DNA of 49,308 nt from Branchiostoma floridae (lineage: Eukaryota > Chordata > Leptocardii > Amphioxiformes > Branchiostomatidae). Below, one piece after another: positions 28,467 to 38,774 of this stretch. The notes beneath the pieces were generated by a model. The model was not told the origin of the DNA, did not search any database, and saw nothing but the letters and a program-made list of their open reading frames with translations. Position numbers and translations under genes: made by a program. The stretch lies in contig NW_023365749.1 of NCBI RefSeq assembly GCF_000003815.2, positions 64,001 to 113,308 on the forward strand. Reading direction: 5' to 3'. Positions within the stretch are counted from its first letter, which is position 1; each line of letters opens with the position of its first letter.

Positions 28467-30125
28467 TTTTTTTTTATTAAAAACATGCAAATTACACACA
28501 CAGTGGTGCCGCACTCAAGCTAAAAGCTTATGTTCACGGTACCACTAACGAAATACAATTAATAATACACAACTAAAACACAGAAGTACGGGAATCGTCA
28601 TTTTAACAGAGATGAAATAAACATACAAATTAATAATACAAACATAAAGCCGATATTGAATAATACAGTATTGGAGTTATGACAAAAGAAAACAATTATA
28701 CAAAACATTTAGATTCTAATAAATACATCTGGGCAATATACAGTACATTAGCATTGTCAGCGGAAGAGAGGAGGGGTGAACCCCTAATCAATAAATGTAT
28801 AATAGCTGTTTCAGACAAGGCATCAATATTGAGAGTTGAAATATTTAAATTTTTTATCCTGTCAAATAAAAGTAAACGTTGATTTATATAGTTAGGACAG
28901 TGCAAAAGGAAGTGAGAAATGCTTTCGCATCGGCACCCGCAGGTACAGGAAGGATTATTAACTAAGTTACGCACAGATAAACTATGATTTCGGCTGTGGG
29001 TACCGACACGAAGGCGCGTAAGAAGGACACAGGGGTATCTTGAACCGGAACTAAAATAAGTTGGAACAACAGGACGGACAGACATGATCAAGTACTTTTT
29101 GAATAAATGGGGACTCAACGAGCGGATACTTAGATCAAGACAGTTCCATTTCTGAATTGAGTATGGTACAAAAGATCTTAGAAAACGATTGGTAGTGCAA
29201 ACTGGCATTTGAATGTTTAATTTGTTACGAAGGTTGCATGACGTTGCCTCAGAAACTGCCGGTGGTAACAAGTCAGTTAAATACTGACGGGTTTGGCCAT
29301 TAACAATCTTATAGAATAGAAGAAGAGAATGGACGTAACGTCGCTCGCATAGTTTTTCCCAGTCGATCTCCTAAAGGACGGAAGAATATGATGACCCCTT
29401 CACGGCGCCAGATACCGTGAGGGAGCATTCATATTGCAGCCGTTCGATAAGCTTAGAGTCAGAATCAGAGCAGCTGTGCCAAACGGCAAACAACATCGGC
29501 ATATTCTAGAGACGGTCTTATAAAAGTCTTGTAAATATTTTCCGAAATTTTGCGGGGCAGCTTAAATTTTAGATTGTTAATAGAGCTAATGGGTACCTTT
29601 TTAAAAACCTTCGCAACTATTTGAGTAATGTGAGTACTCCATGACATGTTGGACGTTAAAATAACACCAATATGCCTATGATGTTTCACCGTTTGAATAA
29701 CTGAATTACCATGATTGGCATGAAAGAGAGGAGGGTGTATTGGTGGAACTTTATTCTTTGAAATACAAATTTCTTCCGTTTTGGATGGGTTAAGTTGCAT
29801 CAACCATTTATTGGACCAGGAAAGAATTCGTTGAAGATCGGAGTTAAGTCTTATAGATGTGAGTATGGGATTTTCAACAATATCAATCAAGGAGCAATCG
29901 TCTGCAAACAAAAAGGGTTGAGTTAATAAATCGTCCAACATGTCGTTAATATATATAAGAAAAAGTAAAGGGCCCAGTACGGAGCCCTGCACATACACTG
30001 AGCCAACCAGAACACTGACCTTATTATTGATTATCATTCTTGCTATAAATCTTGGCTCACATATCAAATTTTGTTCGGGCGTCCATCTTGGTCCAACCAT
30101 TGCAACATTAGCAAAGCTTTGAAAG
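28467..30125 (-). mobile_element. LINE D, 3' part (RT palm, thumb and C-terminal region)
   Basis: The 3' tail AATAAAAAAAAA lies at 28467-28480. The minus-strand frame 29465-30100 has QGSVLGPLLFLIYINDM (motif B), LFADDCSLI (catalytic FADD), WLMQLNPSKTE and FIRPSLEYADVV. After a break at about 29270-29465, frame 28696-29271 carries NLVNNPSCTCGCRCESISHF and LLHCPNY, a Cys/His C-terminal region known from many LINE ORF2s. It is disrupted by frameshifts. Parts upstream in the same element appear to be D2 (34043-34224) and D3 (35875 to about 36230). Confidence 0.7.
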
Positions 30126-30624
30126 GCTCAGTGCAATAGGTCTGCACCCTCGGCCTGCTGAGGTAGAAGCTTGGTCTCCGGAGGTTTGTTCATTGCTTTT
30201 AGTTTTAGCACGCTTCCAGATTTTATGTATCCGTGGCCTGCTTCATCTCCGCTAGCGTCCGTTTGGGGAGGGGGACAGTGTTGTGCCGTGCCGTTTCAGC
30301 TTGTATTATTTAGTCATTACTGGTAGATAACTTCTGTATTGGGTATTTATGCTAGCCAGTTGTTCATGAAAGTGGAATGTTTTTTACTAGTCGGTACGTT
30401 GACCGTTTATAACTAAACTTAGCCGTAAAATTTGTTGTTCGTAAAGTGGTAGCTAAATTCCATCTGTGCATTGGTATGCAAAATAGTCAAAGAACCTTGC
30501 CGAACGCCAAGCTGTACCGTTAATTGAATTAGCACCGCCTGCAGTAGCTGTAGAAAAAATTGTGAAATACGTGTTGAACTCCCGTATTGTTTCCTGTACT
30601 ACCGTGAGTAGCACTGACTAGATC
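30126..30624 (+). other. Probable 5' untranslated region of LINE E
   Basis: No ORF of note. The left border with LINE D is uncertain. No TATA box or other internal promoter motif is clear. Confidence 0.35.
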
Positions 30625-32313
30625 ATGCTTTTTACTCAAGGACTCTGTAGTACTGCCAGGTTGATAGTCATGTTCAGCATCCCCAGGGCACTGTTTATGA
30701 GTGTATTGTTGTTGGCGGTGTTACCACGGCCAGCCCTAGTCCCTATGTGGGAAAAGGCTACTAGTAATGTTCACTTACAAAGTGGAACTTGGATTACACA
30801 AAATGCTTATTCCGTAAAAATCAATCCTGGACTGTTTGGAGTAAGACTCATTGGTCGATCAACTACATGCACGGAAAGGACCGAACGGACGTTGAACTTA
30901 CTTGTTTGTGCAACGTTACTACTGGCTGGTGATGTTTCGCCTAACCCGGGACCTGATACCGGGGGATTACCTGTCTGGAGGAAGGGCATAGTGTATGCTT
31001 TCTACAACGTGGTCTCCCTCCCACGACACCTGGATGAAATCCAGCAGTTACTTCTTAGAAACACTCGTATACATGTATTAGGACTCAATGAAACCCGTTT
31101 ATCAGATAGTATCCCTGACTCTTCTGTGGATATCAATGGCTACACCTTGTACAGGACGGACAGAGACAGGCAAGGTGGGGGCGTAGGCGTCTATGTCAAG
31201 CAGACGATTGCGTCTCAGCGACGTTGTGAGCTCGAGCAGGAAGACCTTGAAGTTTGCTGTGTCGAGATTAAACCGGAGAAGGCGAGAAAGACTCTGCTGA
31301 CCTGCGTCTACCGACCGCCGACATCTGGACCTGACTGGAGAAACTCTGCTGAATCACTTGTGCACAAACTCAATCAAACGGCAGAGAAAGAAAACGCAGA
31401 CGTCGCTATCATGGGAGACTTCAACTCCGATTTACTTACCTCAACTCAAGCAATGTCCTCAGTGGAATTCCTGATGGGTTTGTACCAGCTAGTCCCTGTC
31501 ATACGCGAACCAACCCGCATTACAGAGAAAACCGAATCATGTATTGACAACATATTTGTCTCTAACCCGGACCGCTACAAGTCAAGTGCAAGTGTGGCCT
31601 GGGGGCCATCTGATCACAACCTCATTCTGACATGTGCCAAAGCTGGAAGTGGTGAGGCTGGTGCTGCTCACAGGTGCGAATACAGGTCGTACAAGCTCTA
31701 CACACAGCAGTCCTTCATCGACAGTTTAAAATCAGTTAGATGGGATACAGTATTCGACTGCATGGATGTTAGCGAGGCCTGGAATGCATTTAAGGACATT
31801 TTCCTGAATGTCGCCGACGAACATGCCCCGCTCCGTACGAAAACTGCTCGGGAAAACAACCGCCCAGCTCCATGGATGACTGATACGGTGAAAAACATGA
31901 TGGGTCGTCGGGACGCTGCCAGACGCAAAGCCATCAGAACAAAAGATGTACAGGACTGGGATACATACCGTTCTCTAAGAAACCAGACAACATCCATCAT
32001 CAGAAAGGAGAAGAAAAGTCACTTTGCCACAGCTGTGTCTGAAGCAAAGGGTGACCAATCTCTCATGTGGAAATTATTAATAGTTTCACAGGGAAATCAA
32101 AATCAACAAAGCGAGTCCAGAAATTGCTACGAGCTGACAACACTTCCTTGTCTGATCCAGGTGAAATGGCACAGGAATTCAATGACTACTTTACATCCTG
32201 CGCTTCACGACTTACAGATGGAATGCCAGATTCCGAGGAAGATCCTCTTCGCCACCTCCCTGATTCCACGACGAAGTTCAGCTTTGACTGTGTGGAAGAG
32301 ACTGAAGTGTTAA
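30625..32313 (+). CDS. LINE E ORF2, N-terminal part: signal-like start, 2A-like motif, endonuclease
   Basis: 562 residues; the last ~75 are out of the true frame. Residues ~13-38 form a hydrophobic stretch (MFSIPRALFMSVLLLAVLP) resembling a signal peptide. Residues 93-109 read LVCATLLLAGDVSPNPGP-like, a 2A-type ribosome-skipping motif ending NPGP with Ser where Glu is usual. Then an APE endonuclease follows: FYNVVSLPRHLDEI, LNETRL, GGGVGVYV, CVYRPPT, MGDFNSDL, ESCIDNIFVS, PSDHNLIL. The frameshift into the RT frame lies at about 32067-32085 (MWKLL against MEIINSF), consistent with a 1-nt loss. Confidence 0.82.
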   Translation: MLFTQGLCSTARLIVMFSIPRALFMSVLLLAVLPRPALVPMWEKATSNVHLQSGTWITQNAYSVKINPGLFGVRLIGRSTTCTERTERTLNLLVCATLLLAGDVSPNPGPDTGGLPVWRKGIVYAFYNVVSLPRHLDEIQQLLLRNTRIHVLGLNETRLSDSIPDSSVDINGYTLYRTDRDRQGGGVGVYVKQTIASQRRCELEQEDLEVCCVEIKPEKARKTLLTCVYRPPTSGPDWRNSAESLVHKLNQTAEKENADVAIMGDFNSDLLTSTQAMSSVEFLMGLYQLVPVIREPTRITEKTESCIDNIFVSNPDRYKSSASVAWGPSDHNLILTCAKAGSGEAGAAHRCEYRSYKLYTQQSFIDSLKSVRWDTVFDCMDVSEAWNAFKDIFLNVADEHAPLRTKTARENNRPAPWMTDTVKNMMGRRDAARRKAIRTKDVQDWDTYRSLRNQTTSIIRKEKKSHFATAVSEAKGDQSLMWKLLIVSQGNQNQQSESRNCYELTTLPCLIQVKWHRNSMTTLHPALHDLQMECQIPRKILFATSLIPRRSSALTVWKRLKC

Positions 32314-33860
32314 ATGAACTTCAAAAGTTAAAAACGAAGAAAGCAACAGGGTTGGACAAAATTCCAGCCAAACTTCTCAAAGACTCTGCCCCAGTGGTCG
32401 CAAAGCCATTGGCACACATATTTAACTTATCTCTCGCCTCTGGAGAGGTTCCATCTGACTGGAAGGAGGCACAGATTACACCTGTACACAAGTCTGGAAG
32501 CTGTGCTGATGCCGGAAACTATCGCCCTGTGTCAGTTCTAAGTGTTATCTCGAAGGTGATGGAAAAGCTTGTATGCAATCAAGTGACACGTTACCTGACC
32601 AGATGTAAACTTCTCACGACTCACCAAAGTGGGTTCAGAAGACACCATAGCACTGCGACGGCTGTACAGAAGGTTGTCGAGGACATTACATCTGGGTACA
32701 ACTGCTCTAAGGTCACAGTGGCACTATTTCTGGACCTAAGGAAGGCATTCGATTCGGTCAACCACGAGATTATGTTAAGTAAACTCAAGAAATTTGGCTT
32801 CGACAGTGACGCTATGAAATGGTTTACATCTTACCTCTCTGAGCGCCTTCAGTGCACGTGTCTTCAGGGTCAATACTCTTCAAAAACTCGGGTCTCTTGT
32901 GGGGTACCTCAGGGAAGTGTCCTAGGTCCGCTATTATTCTGTTTGTATGTTAACGATTTACCCAATGTCATCCAAAAATGCAGTATTCACATGTATGCTG
33001 ATGATACGGTCCTGTACTATTCTGCTGTTTCCGTGAAGGTATGTGTAGAGACTGTCTCTATGGACATGAAGAGAGTGGTAAAATGGCTAAGTGAAAACAG
33101 GTTACTGCTTCACCCAGACAAGACCAAATCGATGCTCTTCGGGCTCCCTCAGAAACTGAAGCATGCTGGGACAACCGTCGACATAACAGACGGTGTGAAC
33201 GTTTACGAACAAGTTGACTCGTTCACTTACCTGGGCATTACTCTTGACCCGGCGCTCAGGTGGGCAGCACATGTACAAAAAATCACGAAGAAGCTTCTTA
33301 GCGAACTTGGAGCAATGGGACGTGCCAGAGCCTTTGTTACGGACGAAGTGCTGAAAACCATGTATCAGACACTATTTCTGGCTCATCTGGAGTATTGCGC
33401 CACAGCATGGCTACCAAGCCTTGCACAAGGCAACAAAACTCTTATGTTACAGCTGGATAGACTGGTAAACAGGGCTGCAAAGCTCATCACAGGACACAAA
33501 CTCCGAGACCACGTGACAGTCGACAACTTGAGAGCAGAGGCAGGGATAGACTCTGTGCGTAAACGGACAGAAATTACGACTCTTGTTACTGTCTTTAAGA
33601 CAATTCGTGGAAAGGCGCCGGCGTACTTGGCATCTTTGTTCAAGTGGGAGGATCCACCAGCAATGAGTGTACGCCCTACTCGGTCAGAGGTAAAACGTCT
33701 AAGGGACTACGACCCTCACCTACTCTGCTGTCCACCAGCAAGAGTCATTGCATTCCGAAACAGTCTACAGTCCTACGGACCTTTCCTCTGGAATTCACTA
33801 CCGCTAAAGCAACGGCAATTGCTCAGCCTCAGGACTTTTAAGAAGTTCATTGAGAATTAG
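32067..33860 (+). CDS. LINE E ORF2, C-terminal part: reverse transcriptase (after frameshift)
   Basis: 597 residues, no further breaks. NYRPVSVLSVISKVMEKLV, HQSGFRRHHST, LFLDLRKAFDSVNHEI (motif A), GVPQGSVLGPLLFCLYVNDL (motif B), MYADDTVLYY (catalytic YADD), LLLHPDKTKSMLFG and YLGITLDPALRW are all present. The C-terminal part LEYCATAWLP continues to LWNSLPLKQRQ, as usual for CR1/jockey ORF2. Together with 30625 to ~32070 it would be one protein of about 1075 residues but for the shift. Confidence 0.88.
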   Translation: MEIINSFTGKSKSTKRVQKLLRADNTSLSDPGEMAQEFNDYFTSCASRLTDGMPDSEEDPLRHLPDSTTKFSFDCVEETEVLNELQKLKTKKATGLDKIPAKLLKDSAPVVAKPLAHIFNLSLASGEVPSDWKEAQITPVHKSGSCADAGNYRPVSVLSVISKVMEKLVCNQVTRYLTRCKLLTTHQSGFRRHHSTATAVQKVVEDITSGYNCSKVTVALFLDLRKAFDSVNHEIMLSKLKKFGFDSDAMKWFTSYLSERLQCTCLQGQYSSKTRVSCGVPQGSVLGPLLFCLYVNDLPNVIQKCSIHMYADDTVLYYSAVSVKVCVETVSMDMKRVVKWLSENRLLLHPDKTKSMLFGLPQKLKHAGTTVDITDGVNVYEQVDSFTYLGITLDPALRWAAHVQKITKKLLSELGAMGRARAFVTDEVLKTMYQTLFLAHLEYCATAWLPSLAQGNKTLMLQLDRLVNRAAKLITGHKLRDHVTVDNLRAEAGIDSVRKRTEITTLVTVFKTIRGKAPAYLASLFKWEDPPAMSVRPTRSEVKRLRDYDPHLLCCPPARVIAFRNSLQSYGPFLWNSLPLKQRQLLSLRTFKKFIEN

Positions 33861-34042
33861 AACTTGATCTGGCTGATGCTCCGTAGACTGGACTTTGATA
33901 ATGGATAATTTTTATTATGTATTGTATATGTGCTATGTGTACTTTGTACTTTTATGTCCAGGATTACCTGAAAAGCAGGCCGATTTCCGGCCTGAGATGT
34001 AATTACTGGTAAAATAAATAAAGTGAAAGTGAAGTGAAAGTG

Positions 34043-34224
34043 ACCATCAACCACAACACGCTGAATTCTGCCGTGAAGATAGCTGTGAAACCAGTTTAAA
34101 AGTGGTCCTTCCACCCCATTTCTTCGTAACTTAAAGATAAGTCCATCATGCCAAACTTTGTCAAAAGCACGAGAGAAGTCGAGATAAACAGCTTGTACTT
34201 CTTTATTTGCGTCAAGAGCTTCGA
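34043..34224 (-). mobile_element. LINE D, middle fragment (RT motif A)
   Basis: The minus strand reads LEALDANKEVQAVYLDFSRA then FDKVWHDGLIFKL and WFHSYLHGRIQRVVVDG. This is RT motif A and the segment before motif B. In order it fits between D3 (motifs 1-2) and D1 (motifs B, C). Confidence 0.65.
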
Positions 34225-34229
34225 GTATT
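34225..34229. repeat. Target-site duplication TATTT, left of LINE B
   Basis: TATTT here and at 35870-35874 (AAATA on the minus strand). Removing LINE B and one copy rejoins the LINE D frame as ITHKILEAL. Confidence 0.7.
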
Positions 34230-35869
34230 TCTGTATCTGTATCTATATAGCCGGTATAACCGCCCTTCGGCGTAACACACCAGCTTCGCAGGCACGCGGC
34301 GCGGCAGCAGCTGGTTATATTACACTGAACGACTCGTCACACCTAACTTTTGCACATCTATCTGCAAGTGTTCTCTGAAACTATCCAGAGAAGACGCCCC
34401 TACTGTGCTTGGTGATAACATATTCCACTCTACAATAGTTCTGGGGAAATAGGAATTTTTAAACACATCAATCCTAGGTTGGTAACTCTGGTACTTGAAA
34501 GCATGACTGTTTCTAGTTCGTTTTTGAGCTGGGGTTTGGTCTTACTAGTGACGTGTATGCAAGTGATTTTACCCTGGCTGGGCATGCCCACAAGTTGCGT
34601 TTGATCACTCCCAATGTCTGTTTAGCCTTGGTTGTTATTTTGTTAACATGCACACCCCACTTCAGCCCAGTTGTTAATGTAACACCGAGGTATGGGTGGC
34701 TTTTTGTGGTTGCTAATGTCTGACCACAGAACTGGTAGGGGGATACATTTGGGGTTCGTTTGTTCGTTATGTGCATGATATTTATCCGGATTGAACTGCA
34801 TAAGCCATTTCCTTTGCCACTCTTCCAGGGTGTTCAGATCTTTCTGAAGAAGTAGTGAATCTTCCTTTGTAGAGAGCTCTACATATAACAGGCAGTCATC
34901 TGCGAACAACCTCACACTTGAATCGAGCTGGTCTGGCAAGTCGTTTATATACAAGAGGAAGAGCAATGGTCCCAGAACAGTTCCTTGCGGAACTCCAGAC
35001 CCTACTTTATCTGGAGCTGAGGCCTTCCCTTCTACCACTACAGTTTGCTCTCTATTCGTTAGGAAAGCCTTTAACCAATTAAGTGTGGTACCTTGAATTA
35101 CATAATGCTCTAGTTTTGATATCAGTCTGCTATGTGGGACTTTGTCAAAGGCTTTAGTAAAATCAAGAATTGCTAGATCCACTTGTCTTTTGTTGTTCAG
35201 TGCCCCAGCTATGTTGTGTACTGTTAAAATAAGCTGTGTTTCTGTGGATCGCTTTGCTCTGAAACCATGCTGGTAGTCCGTTAGTACATTGTGGCCTTCT
35301 AAGTGTTTCATTATATGGCTATGGATAATGTGTTCAAGTAGTTTACAGGGAATACAGGTAAGTGAAACAGGTCTGTAGTTACTGGGGACCGCTCTATCTC
35401 CCTTTTTGAAAATGGCGCATACATTTGCATCTCTCCAGTCTTTAGGAATCTCTCCTGTGTCAAGTGATTGTTGGAAAATGTTAGTTAAAACAGGTGCGAT
35501 TTCACTGGCTGTCATTTTGAGGAACCAAGGAGGTATTTGGTCTGGCCCGGATGCTTTGGGTGGATTAAGGCCTTGCAGCATTTTCTCTACACCATAAATA
35601 GAAATTTCTATTTGTTCCATAGGAGGGGTGCAGGGGTGCCCAAGAGATAGCATGTCTGTTGTGTCTTCTTCTGTGAATACACTTTTAAACTGTGAACTGA
35701 GTGCCTCTGTTTTTTTCTCACTGTCACTAATAATAGTGCTCCCAACCTTTAGAGTGGCTACCCCGACAAGGTCTCTCCTCAGGCCTTTTATGTATGACCA
35801 GAATGTTTTAGGCTTGTCAGTTATAGCTTCTCCCAGTATGTTTGCCACGTACTTTGAGTGTGCTGCTCT
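34230..35869 (-). mobile_element. LINE B, 5'-truncated, inserted in LINE D
   Basis: Minus-strand frame from 35869: RAAHSKYVANILGEAITDKP, then the RT: LNPPKASGPDQIPPWFLK, NYRPVSLTCIPCKLLEHI, DYQHGFRAKRSTETQ, DFTKAFDKVPHSRL, SGVPQGTVLGPLLFLLYIND, LFADDCLLYVEL. A frameshift occurs at about 34775. An internal deletion of roughly 240 nt relative to LINE A lies near 34535 (LVRP joined to AQKRTRN). The 3' tail is CTGTATCTGTATC on plus (34230-34245). Same family as LINE A. The open frame that begins at 35962 is a chimera: its first ~29 residues belong to LINE D. Confidence 0.82.
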
Positions 35870-35874
35870 TATTT

Positions 35875-36230
35875 TGTGAGTTATGCAGACAAGTTGACAG
35901 ACAGTGGAATCGCCACGGATGAAGCCCGACTGAAATGAACTTAGTAGGCTTTGCGATAACAAATGGTTGTAAAGGTGCTTGTAAACAATTTTTTCAAGAA
36001 TTGTTGAGAGTGAAGGAAGTACAGAAACGGGGCGGTAATTGGAAACTTGTTGCGGATCTCCCTTTTTAAAAATGGGAACTACATTTGCACATTTCCAATT
36101 ATGAGGAAAGATACCATGGCAGAGTGATAAGTTGAATACAAAGGCAATCTTGTCTGATATAAAGGACCAATAAGTTTTAAAAGACGATTATCTACGTTAT
36201 CAAATCCATGGGCCTTAGATACATCAACGA
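35875..36230 (-). mobile_element. LINE D, upstream fragment (RT motifs 1-2)
   Basis: The minus strand reads, with a stop or two, through FLKKGDPQQVSNYRPVSVLP, SLSTILEKIVYKHL and SLLSSFQSGFIRGDSTVCQL then VCITHKI. It stops abruptly near 36230, where LINE F begins in the opposite orientation. It is broken from D2 by LINE B. Confidence 0.65.
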
Positions 36231-36269
36231 GAGATATTTAAAGTTATGAGAGATTATGAGAGATATGTA

Positions 36270-37834
36270 ATGTTAAACTTCCTCAGCAGAAGTAACACAT
36301 TCGTATAGACGAGCATCGGTGAAATAAACGAGTTCAGGAAGAACTACTATCATGAAATAACCTAACGGTTGTAGCACAGTAGATTATGCCATCTCTAGCA
36401 GCTCATTATTCCACAGCATCAACATTTTCAAAGTCCACCCAATGACAGAATGTTCGGACCATTGTATGATTTCCTTGAACATATCTGCATTAACGCACTC
36501 CCATGACAGCACGGGTACCGAACAAAATACGCGGCCTCTCCCTTGTCGGTATGTCTGGGGTCCAGACTCCAGCGATAGATTCATAGAGGCGCTGAATAGC
36601 CCAGCGATTTCCCAGAGACTACAAAAAATGATATTCTTAGATGAAAATGCCCCACCGTCCAAAGTAAAGACAAATGAAAATGTGCGCGAACTTCAAAGCA
36701 TCTTAGCACAGACAGGAAAAATGTCTTTACAAATGAGAGGCAAAAAAAAGACAAGATGCCTCAAAAGAAGTAAAAAAATGGTTTGACAAGACTTGCTACG
36801 AATTCGAAAGCTAGGAAAGAATTACAAAATATAAGGTATCTTCTAGTTAACAACCCAAAAAATCCACACATAAGAGGCAGCTATTTTAGAAAGAAAAAAC
36901 AATTCAACAAACTAATCCGAAGACGCAAAAGGGAACACGAAAACAACTGTCTGATGCAACTCCAAAAACTTCAAGACAGCAACCCAACAGCCTTTTGGAA
37001 TTTAAATAAAGAATTAAAGAATGCCGACTCAACAATTCATGGGTAAAGCAGTTTAAAACGCTTCATGAAAAATCTAGATTAGAAATATTCAAATTTGATT
37101 CAAACGCCAAAACAGTCATGTTAAACAAAGTTAAAGTATAACAAAACCACAATCTGTCTCCGGGGCCTCTGGATCATCATATTACAGAACCAGAGGTCAA
37201 CACTGCCATTCAAGGACTTAAAAATAAAAAAAGCTAGCGGTGAGGATATGATCACTAACGAAATGCTTAAAGCAGGCAAAACTCTATAACTCGCCCTCTT
37301 GTGAATCTATTTAATAGCGTCCTCTCAACTGGAATCTTTCCCACTGACTGGTCGACAAGTTACATTGTTCCAATATTCAAAGGTGGAAGAAAAGATGACC
37401 CAAACGACTATCGTGGTATCTCCATCTCAAGCTGTCTTGGAAAATTATTCACATCTATATCAAACAAAAGACTATCAAAATTTCTCGACGAAAACGACAT
37501 TCTAAAACGCAACCAGGCAGGATTTCGGAAAAACTATAGAGCTTCAGATAACATTTTTATACTAAAAACCTTAATTTCTAAACATACTCAGTCAAGAAAA
37601 AAGCTCTTCGCCTGCTTTGTAGACATTTCAAAGGCATTCGACTCCATTTGGCACGAAGGACTGTTATACAAACTCTTGTCAACAGGCATATCTGGAAAGT
37701 TTTTTGATGTGATAAAGAGTCTTTATCACCAATCCACAGCTAGTGTAAAAACCAGTAAAGGCTTGACTGAAAGTTTCCCCATCGAAATTAGAGTGAGGCA
37801 AGGTTGTGTATTAAGCCCCTCATTATTCAATATA
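36270..37834 (+). mobile_element. LINE F, segment 1 (endonuclease end and RT first half)
   Basis: Starts near NGCSTVDYAISS (about 36368) and HPMTECSDHCMISLNI (endonuclease SDH motif). It continues through a connector (LLVNNPKNPHIRGSYFRKKK) and the RT: STSYIVPIFKGGRKDDPNDY, RGISISSCLGKLFTSI, FVDISKAFDSIWHEGLL (motif A), VRQGCVLSPSLFNI (motif B). Stops at 36783-36786 and about 37044 and frameshifts show decay. It is interrupted at 37834 by a pogo-like element. Confidence 0.75.
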
Positions 37835-37939
37835 CAGTCAAACCTGCCCGAGCGACCACCTCTTCTCAGCGACCACCTGGCCTTTTCGACCGCTTTTTCT
37901 CGGTCCCGATTTTTTTCCACATTGACGTAAGCATTAATA

Positions 37940-38358
37940 CCCCCCTCACATTAGGCGCGNNNNNNNNNNNNNNNNNNNNNNNNNNNNNNNNNNNNNNNNN
38001 NNNNNNNNNNNNNNNNNNNNNNNNNNNNNNNNNNNNNNNNNNNNNNNNNNNNNNNNNNNNNNNNNNNNNNNNNNNNNNNNNNNNNNNNNNNNNNNNNNNN
38101 NNNNNNNNNNNNNNNNNNNNNNNNNNNNNNNNNNNNNNNNNNNNNNNNNNNNNNNNNNNNNNNNNNNNNNNNNNNNNNNNNNNNNNNNNNNNNNNNNNNN
38201 NNNNNNNNNNNNNNNNNNNNNNNNNNNNNNNNNNNNNNNNNNNNNNNNNNNNNNNNNNNNNNNNNNNNNNNNNNNNNNNNNNNNNNNNGTCATGCCTCCT
38301 CGCAATTTAGAGCTCGCAGACTCGTCGTCCGATCGAATCGCGCCTAATGTGAGGGGGG
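37940..38358. mobile_element. MITE with CCCCCCTCACATTAGGCGCG ends, mostly an assembly gap
   Basis: Perfect 20-bp inverted ends at 37940-37959 and 38339-38358, flanked by TA (37938-37939 and 38359-38360). The interior 37960-38288 is N. It is nested in the pogo-like element. Confidence 0.6.
37960..38288. other. Assembly gap (329 N)
   Basis: Run of N inside the MITE; the true length is unknown. Confidence 0.99.
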
Positions 38359-38774
38359 TATAAGCGACCTTTTCTCGACGACCACCTGGCCAACGCGACC
38401 GCGACCGGCCAAAATTGGGACACATAACGACCGCGTCATTTTCAATCTTGCGATTTTTTATGATAAACAGCGCGATTTTGTGCCGAAATCGACCAGTTTG
38501 CGTCGGATTTTGACTGCCATTACGATGTTATTATTATCAAGATTACGTACAGTACGTATATATTACAACGTTGGTGATGTTTACCTACCTTGAATGTCGA
38601 AGATTTCATGGCAGTTCTCTTCTTATTATGAATAACGTTGCCGACTTGCTGTCCTCCAGAGAGGATAGCCAACTAAATATAACAATGGTCCATCTAACGA
38701 CCATAAAAACGACGCAGGAATGCAAATGTACAACACGTACTTCATTGTATGGTAGAAATTAGATTTATAGACTA

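Larger units (their letters stand above)
30126..34042 (+). mobile_element. LINE E, almost complete CR1-like element
   Basis: A ~500-bp 5' UTR-like stretch (30126-30624), then an endonuclease-RT frame with one frameshift, a short 3' UTR, and the tail AATAAATAAAGTGAAAGTGA with GTGAA repeats (34010-34042). The short tandem 3' tail fits CR1/L2 elements. It appears inserted in opposite orientation into LINE D (D2 ends at VVVDG against its tail). Confidence 0.75.

Noticed and set aside
37804-38425. Open frames spanning the N run
   Set aside because: They are open only because N codons are not stops.
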